Assembly: GCF_024763615.1 (NCBI RefSeq) | Contig: NC_077223.1 | Location: forward strand, 58,156,627 to 58,220,626 | Source of the DNA: Phlebotomus papatasi | Lineage: Eukaryota; Arthropoda; Insecta; Diptera; Psychodidae | Direction of reading: 5' to 3' | DNA: 64,000 nt | Part shown: in pieces, positions 34,801-46,800 of the stretch | Layout: each line of letters opens with the position of its first letter | Position numbering within the stretch: position 1 is the first letter of the stretch | Position numbers and translations under genes: made by a program | Notes under the pieces: model-generated | The model's database searches: none | What the model saw: only the letters and a program-made list of their open reading frames with translations | What the model was told of the DNA's origin: nothing

Positions 34801-37800
34801 TCCCTTCCAATTTATTGAAGTATTTGTTAGCACAATGCAAACATTTTAATAAATATTATACAATGAAAAATTTCATTTACTGGCTACTCTGCCCCGGTCT
34901 TCCCTACTGCTGAACCATTTGAAATGTGATAATATGATACTAAAAATGAATTAAAAGTGTTATATGAACGGAACATTTATGTCCTCTTAAATCTGAGGTA
35001 AATACTGAAATTTAATGGTGTCTACACACTAGAAGAAATTTTCGTAAAAAATTGCCTTTTTAAAACAAAATTTGGCATTTCTGCCCACAATGATAAAGAA
35101 AATTTTCTTTAAAAAAAAGTGTTTTTTAATTGCCCATAATGTGTAGAGGCCTGAGTCTTTAAATTGTCATTTTTAAACTGATTTGTCTTATTATTAAATA
35201 TTTTTAATTTTTAAATGGAAAATTCCTTAAGTATTTAAATTATACGCGACGAAAAATCTAAAATGTAATGTAGATGTCAACCTTCTTCGAGTTTTCTTTA
35301 ACTAAAGCTGGTCAGCAGGACTTAAAAAAAAATAAATATTGAAAAACGTGATAGGGGAAACTGGGGCACCACCAAACACGGGGTACCACCAAACAGTAAT
35401 TTTTATTTCTAAACTACTTGGACCATCTCGACCATTCCTTCAGTGGACAAGCATCCCTATAGTGCCTATAAATTCCTATCGGTCTTATCCTCTGATATCC
35501 AATATCCGATTAATAAATCGCAGTGTTTGGTGATGCCCCGTGTTTGGTGGTGCCCCAGTTTCCCCTATGCTCATTATAAATTGTCATTGGCTATCTATAA
35601 TTTCTAAAATATAAGCCATTGCAGTAATTTTGTAGAATCTTATTAAATCAATTATTTTATAATATTTAGACAAAATTTTAGCTAAATGATTGCTTATTAA
35701 TGTTTTACAGTAGTTAAGTCACATTTATAAATCTGTCTAGTTTTTGGGGAAGGCTTTTAGGATTCGTACACACTCTAGCTTCAAACATTTCATATTTTTC
35801 CGATATTTCTTTAATGAATCTGACCTATCTGTCGAAATATATTTTAATAGCTAGTTGCTACTTTTAGCGTACCGGTGGATCACTTTTACACAAGCCTGAC
35901 TTTAAAAAAACAGATTTTTTTTATTAATCAATAAATATATTTAAAAAAAACTTTTGTTCCACATTTACATATTAAGTGATGCCTATTTTTATTTCAATAA
36001 TTTTCATTTTCCTAAAAAATAGTAAAATAAAATTGATATACTAATGATGCTGTCTCACCCACCCTAAACTTACTTAATATCACTTATATCAAAAAATTGT
36101 GTAAAATAAAATATTACGAAGGAGTTTCAACAAGTGTATAGATAATAATATCTAATTTATTTTAAAAACTCTCCAAGTAAAATGTGTTTAGTATAGTTTT
36201 GCGAACCATTCAAGATACTAATTATCGCAATTTGGCAGAAAATCGATTCCCACTGAAAAAGCAGCGCGGTTGTTTTTGCAGCGCGTTTTTACGACAATCG
36301 CAAAAAAAAAAAGATTTTTAACACATTCCGAGAAGAGAAAAAAACGAACGTGAACCCCCCAAAAAGATCTCGGGCAATCATTTTGATTAATTTAATTGAT
36401 TCGAGTCTCGAGATGCTACAAATTGCCTCCGTGAGTTAAATAAATTATTTCACTGCATCTGAATTATGTGGGAAGTGATCTTGAGGAACAGAAAGTGAGA
36501 GGGGCACAGTCTCATCGGTCTCATCATTCACTGCTACTGTGCAGAAAAAAGTGCTGATCTGACGAGTTATGAAACTTTTATTGACTTCCACATAATTAGT
36601 TGGGTACACAGCATAAATTGAGTATTTTCTATTTATTCATGAAATCATCATCTTGGAATAAAATTCAATGTCAAAATGAGATTTTCAGCTGCTTATATGG
36701 TGTTTAAAATATTAACCTGAATGTCTTTTCTATGGTTAGAGATGCATCCCGGAATTTGAAAATGCAGCTTACGATCTTCGAATAGATGCAACCAATACCT
36801 GTGGAGAGGACAGGGATACTGACTTCTGTGTTCAGACAGGATATTCCAATAAGAAAAGTTGTGATACTTGCAGGTAACATCACGAGATACTTTTGGGATG
36901 AATTTTTCAAAATACCAAAATTTTTATTTAATTTCATAGGGCTGGAGATCATGGAGCAAGGTATTTGACGGATATCCATGATCCCAATGATCCTACTTGG
37001 TGGCAATCAGAAACGATGTTTGAAGGGGTTCAGTATCCCAATCAAGTCAATCTAACACTCAACTTAGGTAAGATAAACTTCATAATTTATTTTTAAGCAT
37101 TCTAAAATTAAAAGTTTTGAATTTTTATAAATTCAGTATACAATATTTTAGAATTGGATTAAAAACTTAAAGGAATAAGGCTAATAAGAGAAGGCTTTCA
37201 GGTTTCCCATATACTCTGGCTTCGAACGCTTCAAATTTTATCATATTCCTTTAACGAATCTGATCAATCTATGGGAATATATTTGAATAGGGGAAGCGCA
37301 CTACCTTCGGACAACTGAAGCTTCGCACAATTCATTTTTTCAATGTGTTTTACAATTATTTGGCCCATTGTAATATTACATTTTAATAGCTGATCCAATG
37401 CCTTAAATTTCCAGAAAAGAGATGTGTGTAAAATCCATTAAGAATATAGGAAAAAAATGAGTTGTCCGAAGCTTGAGTCGTCTGAAGGTAACGTGTCTTC
37501 CCAAAATTAGTCTGAAATCATATTTCCTCATAAAATAGGTTAGATTCATTAAAGGAATATGGGAAATCATGAAGTGTTCGAAACCAAAGTGTGTTTGAAG
37601 CCTGAAACCTGAAAGCATTCCCCTACATTCCAACTCCAATAGTGTTAACGAATAAAAATTTTAAACAAGTTTGAAAATTTTAATGCAAAATTTTAAAACT
37701 TTTTTTGTTAACTTAGAATCTGAGACAATTCATAAAGAATAAAGTAGTACTATAAACAAGTAATGACTTTAAAAACTGCAGAAATATTAAAAAGGAATGG

Positions 37801-40800
37801 CGTTGACACTATTACTGTGTTATCACACTTACACATTAAAATTTTAATATGGTTCACATTAATTGTCGCTGGTGAGAGTCCAAATGTGTAATTTGTGTAT
37901 TTGAATCATTTTATATTCAAAATTTGATCTATTTGATGATAAAAAGGTAGACTTGGCCCGCAAAACTTTATATAAATTGATTAATAGCATTAATGCGATT
38001 TTCTCTTTAATTTTTTAATGTGAAAAATATTTATGCTTTAGGTAAATTTAAACTTATTTTTGCAGGCCAAGTCCCTTTTCTTTATCAATAAATAGAAAAA
38101 CCCCAAATATTAAGTGACTCAAAGACACAAATAACATATTTGGACGTTCACAAGCGTCAATTAATGTGAATCACATTAAAATTTTAATGTGTAAGTGTGA
38201 TAACGCCGTTAGAGTCGTACGTTAAAAAATACCAAACCAAAGACAAAAACAGAAAAACATGATAAATTTAATAATTTTAACATCAATATCCAATGTTTTA
38301 CATTTAACTGTCTTGACTTAAGAAAATGAATTAATACCTAAAGAAGAAACTTTGATATAAATCGCAAATTTCTGTACCAAGTTGAATTGAGTTCAATTGA
38401 ATTTTATTTTCATCTCTGCTTTTAATTACTATCTCTACGTTTGAGTTTATTACTGCCACTGAGAGAAAAAGATGGAAAAGTTAAAATTATTCATTTTACT
38501 TGGTTAATATAATACTAAGAGCATCTTTAGGATTTATTTTTAATTCTCAAAGGGCGACAAAGATCCTTCTGAGCCAATTACTGAAATAACGCTATACTCC
38601 TGTTATTTAGAATTAAAATAGATTTTATAGCTTTGCAGAATTATATTTTACTGCACGAAAACATTATAAAGACTGCAGTATCAGAAGTTCCAAGTTCAAC
38701 TTTCTTCCGGGGATCCCTTTTCTCAACATATTTTCGCGTTTCAGACAATTTCGAAGAAAATTCGTCTGTTCGTTTGATTTAAGTCAATTTAACATTGTTA
38801 ATCCCAAAAATATAGTAAAGTATTCATTATTTAATTTTTTTTTTAATATTTATTTAATATCATTTAATATTTTATTAAAGCTATTGCAACATTAAAAAAT
38901 CCGCAAAAAGACCTTGTAGACTTAAATATGGGTCCCGGTCAAAATCCCGAAAGCCAAAATCTCGAAAGCCAAAATACCGAACGCCAAAATCCCGAAAGCC
39001 AAAATCCCGAATGGGCCAAAATCCCTGAAGCCAAAATCTCGAAAGCCAAAATACCGAACGCCAAAATCCCGAAAGCCAAAATTCCGAATGGGCCAAAATC
39101 CCGGAAGCCAAAATCCCGAATTCTTAAAAGTGTCATAGCTACTCCCACGATTGTACCTGCGCTTGCTGGAGGCAAAGGGAAATCTTCTGTGTCTTGGGAA
39201 ATTATTCTAAACATTTTCCTCCATATAATTTAATCACTTTCAGAATTTTGAACATTCGGGATTTTGACTTTCGGGATTTTGGCTTCCGGAATTTTGGCCT
39301 TTTCGGGATTTTGGCGTTAGGGATTTTGGTTTTCGGGATTTTGGCTTTCGCGATTTTGGCTGCCACCGCTAAATATATGCACATCACATTTATAAGAAAT
39401 ATTTTTTAATCTTTTATGTGAAATTGAGCAAAATCAAAAACTACACTAATGGCTTCTACACACTAAAGCAATTTATGTCCATATTGAAGCCAATTTTCTG
39501 CGCTTGTGTAGGAAAAACTCTTCAATATGAACATAAATATCTCTAATGTGTAGAGGCCATAAATTAGAGAACTTACATTTCAATAATGTTCAATTGAATA
39601 AAAACTGAAATGCTAAAATTTAAATTTCAAAATGTATTTATAGTAAAACCAAAAACTATTTTTTGGTTTCATATAGTTCATAGTTCAAAGACTATGCACT
39701 AGTAAAAATAATAGGTTAATTGTAAAGTTTTTAATAAGACACATTGTTTTTGATCCCCCTAAAAGTTTGTCTTTTAATGAACCTTTCAGAGTTGATTTCA
39801 GATCCTGAAAGCATTTAATAAAAAGGTTAATTTTAAACCTTATAAAAAAAGGTTTAAATACAAATGATCTCATCCAAAGGTTCACAATAAACCTTTTATT
39901 TTTATTTTTTAACTTTTTATTACGAATAAAATGTAAGATAAGTTAAAAACTAATAACAATGAGATTCATAATAAAATGCAAAATAAATTAATTTTTTTAA
40001 CATTTTCCGTGAACTTCTAATATCTCAGTTAAACAATTAATCAATCTGGTAAGATTTGGACAATCTTAAAATTTGTAATCATACACAGAAAAAAAATATT
40101 TTGTAAAATTGTTCATAAATGTTTGTGAATTCCTATGGGGGAGTTACGAAATGCTCGTGAATCGTATAACCCACAAACATGTTCGTAAAAGTTTGTACTT
40201 TTTTCACAAACATTGTTCGTAACATGATCACTTGACGAGCATTTTTCGTACTTTTACAAACGTTTGTTCGTAAATGTTCGTAAACACACAAAAAATTGTT
40301 AATAAAATTTTCTCATTTGTTCGTAAATGTTTTACTGTCGAAAAGTACAAAAAATGTTCGTCAAATGATAATGTAACGAAAAATGTTTGTGAAGAAAGTA
40401 CAAACTTTTACGAACTTGTTTGTGGGTTATACGATTAACGAGCATTTCATAACTCCCCCATAGGAATTCACAAACATTTACGAACATTTTTACAAAATAT
40501 TTTTTTCTGTGTAGGGGAAAGTGACCATGCTTGATACGATCCAAGCTTGATAATAACTTTTTTTTTCCTACGTTAATTAATAGTTATGACTCATAGCAAT
40601 ATATTTCAATAGCTGGTGCTAAGCCTCACATTTCCTAAAAAAAATAGGATCCTAGCTCTTTTTTTCCTAGTTTCAGGAAGCAAAAATCAAAAATGGGTCC
40701 AAAACTATAATTTCGATTACATGATATTTCATAAGTATTTCTTAATTAATGTCGCTGTTCAGGAAAACTACTATCATAGGCACATAGAGGGTTTATCAGT

Positions 40801-43800
40801 ATTAATAATTATGTAAAAATATTTTTACTTGGGGACACTGTTTTTGTGGGAGGTGGCAAATTCATAAATTCCACCTGTGTCCATGCTATATTTTAAAAAG
40901 GGTCCATGAATGATAATTTAATTGTGGCAACTCTATCATTTGATGTGATTATTTCATAATTACACCTATTGTAATCCGCCAATTTTATCGACAATTGACA
41001 TAGTCTTCAACCCTGTTGCCTGAATTTTAAGGTTGCAGAGTGACATTTTCACGGACTCAAAGTGAAAAAATGGTTTTCGCTAGTACCCTAATGTCATAAA
41101 AACATGGTTTAGAAAAATTACTTAAAAGTGAGTTTAAAAGTAATAACCAGTCGTACAAACGATTTAAGCAGATAGATTAGAGTTCCGTCTAAATATTGAT
41201 GTGCAATTTTTTATATTCGATGAAATTTTTGCAGTGAAAATTGGCCTCCGAATTGTCGATTCAATTATTATACAGGAAGGCCCCGGACCCAACTTGTATA
41301 AAAATCGCTACTAAATTTCCATTTTCTTCTTGAAGAAAATCTAAGGTTTTTCAGAAACTATTTGAGGTGGGATTATGAACAAAATAAGTGAGACCTTTTT
41401 TGTCATAGTGGAAGAATCGCTTCGGTTTGTGTGATAATCAGAAAAAAATCACAAACCTTGAAAATCATTTTACAGTATCAATCATGGGCACTTTCCCCTA
41501 TACGCAAATTGGATTTTCATGAATTCTAAAATTCAGTAAAAAAATCCCAGAATCCCTTGTGTACTTAAGACTCCCAAAACATGTTAAAGATATTCAAAAA
41601 CTTCTAACTTTTAATATTATTCCTCTTTTAAGCTAAATCCTTCGATATTACTTACATCCGAGTTGTGTTCTACTCACCACGTCCTGAATCTTTCTCAATC
41701 TACAAGAGAATCGTTCCTAATGGTCCTTGGCTCCCCTATCAGCATTATAGGTAATGTGTGCTTAGAACTTTGTCCATGAACAAACCTCATTTGAATTTTC
41801 TCTCAATTTCAGTGCAACATGTCGGGATACATACGGTCTTCCGGATTCATTGGCCGTGAAGAAGGGCGAAGATGAGTCAAGAGTACTCTGTATGAGTGAT
41901 TACAGTGATATCTCCCCATTGAGGGATGGAACAGTGGTATTCTCATCCTTGGAAGGACGTCCTAGTGCCATAAATTTCGAGAATAGCATTGAACTACAGA
42001 ATTGGGTCACTGCTACAGATATTCGGATCACGCTTGATCGTCTGAATACTTTTGGTGATGAAGTGTTTGGAGATGCCCAAGTGCTCAAGTCCTACTTCTA
42101 TGCCATCGCGGATATTGCTGTTGGTGCGAGGTGCAAATGCAATGGACACGCCAGCAAGTGTGTCACGAGTACAGGTATATAGCCCAATTTGCAGAAATTT
42201 CCTTATGTTAATCAATTGAGATATTTCAAATATATTATATATTATTTTCTTATAGGACTCAATGGGCAGAGAACAAGAGTCTGCGAATGCAAGCACAATA
42301 CTGACGGACCAGATTGCGAACGGTGCCTTCCGTACTTCAACGACGTCCCATGGGGCAGGGCTACATCAAAGAATGTCCACGAGTGTAAAGGTAAGACAGT
42401 AAGAAGGTACTTTCAGCAAGAACAGTTGCTACGCGATCTTTTGCCCGCAAAGACGCAGAATGTGGCGTCAGTATCTCGTGATTGCATCCATTGTACGCCT
42501 TTCCCTCACTTTCTGGGACTACAGGACCAACAAAATCTCTCGCTATACACCGTGGTATTTTATTAATGGTGAATTGAGGGCACTTTCACCCACTTTCTAT
42601 ATATGTGAGAGGGTGGCCTCAGGGAGGCGCCTTATCGCGAGTGTCAAGTTCAAAGAACTCCGGATTGTAGAGAGAGAGAAACCACATCCAAATTGGGAAG
42701 GGGTTCCTTTTAAGGCAACTGGCACCTTTGGTCTTTTGCCTTTCTCTGTCCATCTTACTCTTTATCCATCCAATGCATTCGCATCTTGTTAAGACAATCG
42801 CATTCTTTTGAGATAGGAATTCACTTTAAGAATAATTGGATTTTTTTTATTAAAGAAATTGCAAATTCTACGAAGAATTTCTTTTCAGTGATATTTCGGA
42901 TCAAACAACATTCTTGGGGTTTTTTTATGCTAAAAAGCAAATTTAACATTGCTTTAATAAAGTTATACTGAAGAAACTCGAAAGTCTTTGTGTTCATATT
43001 TATTAAGTTCCCTATTTAAAAAAAAATCTTCAAAATTATTTCGGTTAACTGGACGATATTAAAATCACGTTTGATTTCAGAGTGCAACTGCAATGGGTAC
43101 TCCAACAAATGCTTCTTTGACCGACATCTGTACAATCAAACTGGCCATGGAGGACACTGTCTGGACTGTGCTGCGAACCGTGATGGACCTAACTGCGAAC
43201 GGTGCAAGGAAAACTTCTACATGCGAGAGGATGGCTATTGCATCAACTGTGCTTGCGATACAACAGGCTCCAGGTCACTTCAGTGCAATGCCGAAGGCCG
43301 ATGCCAGTGCAAGCCCGGTGTCACAGGAGACAAATGTGATCGCTGTGAAGCCAACTACTACAACTTCGGACCACATGGATGTCAACACTGTGGATGTGAA
43401 CCCAAGGGATCCCTAGACAATACACCATCTTGCGATCCAGTAACTGGAGCTTGTCTCTGCAAAGAAAATGTTGAAGGAAGGAGATGCAGAGAATGTAAGC
43501 CGGGTTTCTTCAACTTGGATCTGGAAAATAAATTCGGATGCACTCCATGCTTCTGCTACGGACACACCAGTGAATGTCAGAGTGCTAATGGATACTCAAT
43601 TGTATCCCTGACATCCAACTTCAACAAACATCTTGAGAGATGGATGGCTGTGGATGATCGAAATACCTTGGTAGATCTGAAGTATAACAAATTCAGCCAG
43701 AGTGTGGGAATCACAGCTCAAGGACATGAATTCATTTACTTCTCTGCTCCTGAACGTTTCCTTGGCGATCAAAGGGCTTCCTACAATCGATTGCTGAAGT

Positions 43801-46800
43801 TCAGATTGCAAACTATTGGTCAGTCTGGACCAAATCCTTCACCACATGATGTTATCCTTGAAGGAGCAGGAACCAGTATTTCCCTGCCAATCTTTGCACA
43901 AGGGCATTACATGCCTGATCAACAGGTGCGAGAATACGCCTTTAGACTTCATGAGCATCCCGAATATTCCTGGCAACCAAGTCAATCAGCTCGTGGCTTC
44001 ATGTCAATTCTGGCAAATTTAACTGCCATCAAGATCCGTGCCTCTTATGCGGCACTCGGGGAAGCCTATCTGGATGATGTTGAACTACAAACAGCTCATC
44101 GTGGAGCTGCTGGACGCGTAGCTACGTGGATTGAACAGTGTACTTGCCCTAAAGCCTATTTGGGACAATTCTGTGAGTCTTGTGCACCCGGATACCGCCA
44201 TTCGCCAGCCCTTGGAGGTCCATTTATGCCCTGCATCCCCTGTGATTGCAACAAACATGCAGAGATATGCGATTCTGAAACTGGAAGGTGCATTTGCCAA
44301 CACAATACAGCTGGAGATACTTGTGATCAGTGCGCAAAGGGATACTACGGAAGTGCTCTTGTAGGAACACCCTACGATTGTAAAAGATGCCCTTGCCCTG
44401 ACAATGGAGCTTGTATGCAAATGGCTGATGATTCAGTAATCTGTCTTGAATGTCCAGTTGGGTACTTTGGTAAGTATAGACCAACTTTTTCAATAAAACT
44501 CGAATATTAAACAATTTGCCAAAAGTATAAAAGCAATGTTCGTAACGTATTAGCAACTACGAAAGTTAAACCGGAAATATTCAGTCTGGTTTCTGTTCTT
44601 TTAATCTTCTTTATTAATGTGTTATCACACTTGCACATTAAAATTTTAATATTATTCACATTAATTGTCGCTGGTGAGAGTCCAAATGTGTAATTTGTGT
44701 ATTTGAATCATTTTATATTCAAAATTTGATCTATTTGATGATAAAAAGGTAGACTTGGCCCGCAAAATTTGATATTAATTAATTTATAGCATTAATGCGA
44801 AAAATTAAATCGATTTTCTCTTTAATTTTTTAATGTGAAAAATATTTATGCTTTAGGTAAATTTAAACTTATTTTTGCAGGCCAAGTCCACTTCTTTATC
44901 AATAAATAGAAAAACCCCAAATATTAAGTGACTAAAAGACACAAATAACATATTTGGACGCTCACAATCGACAAATAATGTGAATCACATTAAAATTTTA
45001 ATGTGCAAGTGTGATAACGTCGTTAGTCTGCGCTTAAGCCCTGCTGGATCGGATCTTTTTCATGACATCAAGTAATTTGGTAATTTGGAGAACACAGAGA
45101 CACAAAAATACCACTTTTGCAATTTTAATTTTGAAACATCCATTAGGGCAGATTGGGGCAAAAAGTAACAAATCGAAAATTTCAAAATTCAATATCTTTC
45201 AAGATATAAATAGATAGCGGCTTAATTTTTTTTCCATAGATAGCTTCCATATACCTTCTTCGATGTTGTATGTTTCTTAGAATTCGAACAAGGAATTTAG
45301 AAAATAAAAAATATCAAAATTTTTAGCCCTACTTTTGAAATATTTTCTTTGAAGAATATGTCTATTATTACCTACTTATTATTCAAAATTTATGCACTGG
45401 ATTCTTTGAATACGAAGCCGGTATCTATTTTAGAATTATACAAAGATTCATCTCTCAAGAAATCTTTGTATTAAGAACGATCACTTGGGGTAAAAAGTAA
45501 CAAAAGGTATGGAGTAAAAAGTAAGAAAAACCGAAACAATTTATGATGTCTCACGGCAAAAAACATCAATGCCATGTGTCGCTGCTTGTTGTTTGCATTG
45601 GTCAAACGCTTTGCAGTCTTTTGTGTCTTTTTTCCAAAATAGCTTGAAAAACGTTTTTATCGTTCAGATAGAGAAAACGGTGTTTTACAAAGGTGTAGAT
45701 GTAGAGGAATAAATTTCCTATGAAAATATTTTTGAATTTTGAATTTATTTATTTGTTTTAAATCAAACATACTTAGGGTCCGTCCCGGTCCGTCCCTCTT
45801 ACAATGTCTGATTAGATAGAAAAAGAAAATAGAATACAAGAAAAAAAAGAAAATGAGAACAAGATAAAGTGAGAAAAATTTAAATAGAGAAAAGAAAAAA
45901 AAGAAACAAAGAAACTCTACCCCGACTGAAAGGCACCAGAAATGCCGGCCTGCGACGTCCTAGCGCGAAGTGGAAGGGAGTTGTAGATTACAACCCCCCT
46001 GACAAAATGAGTACGCTCGAGTGAGCTCTCGGAACCAGGAGTCCCCGCTACCTGGCCGAAGCCCCCAAAACCAGGAGCGATGCTAAGTATCCCGGCCTCC
46101 GAGAAGTAATCAAACTGAACAGGAATAAAACAGCTCTCAAACGGAGGAGGGAAGGCAGATCACAGCCAACCAAAATGTTTCGATACCGTGAAATATGATC
46201 ACGAGCACGTAGAGCACACACATACCGGACACAGTTGTGGAACGTCACAGAAAGCCTCCTGATTGTTTCACAGTCGGCATCGAAGAATAGCTCTGCTCCA
46301 TATATGATTATGGGCAGTAGTAGTGCTCTCACGAGCATAAGACGAGTATTCTGTGGGGTTACCTCACGAAAGCGCCGTAGTATCCTTAGTGTACAGTAGA
46401 CTCTTTGGTTGATGGGAGAGATGTGGTCACACCAAGAGAGGGAAGAGTTATCTATGAGTTATAATATGTTATCTAGGTATTTTTTTTTAATTTACAGAAT
46501 CCCGTAACAAAGCGAATCAAAATGTGATAATATCCCATGCCTGATACTATTTGCCCCAGCATTTTTGAGAATGGTCACAAAATTACCTTTCAGAAAACGG
46601 CTCGATAAATGTATTTATCTATATATAAAACTGCGCCAATTAGAAATTTCTGGCGCGTTTGAGTAGGTTGTAAAAAAAATAAAATATCCGTTTTGTGACT
46701 TTTTGCCCCAGTCTCCCCTTAGGACTTTCTTTAATATTGCTGTTCCCTAATTGCTTTGATGTCCTGAAGAAGATCCTATATATCAAGAGATCAGCTCATA

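Noticed and set aside
38939..39387. Several overlapping open frames rich in R-D-F-G-F and P-E-S-Q-N repeats (also 23636-24028)
   Set aside because: They are translations of the CAAAATCCCGAAAGC tandem repeat of the foldback element, open on both strands because of the unit, not genes.
42189..42792. Open frames running from LanB2 exon 6 into intron 6
   Set aside because: The laminin reading leaves at the GTAAGA donor at 42391 and resumes in phase at 43081 with E-C-N-C-N-G. The intron reading has no laminin features.
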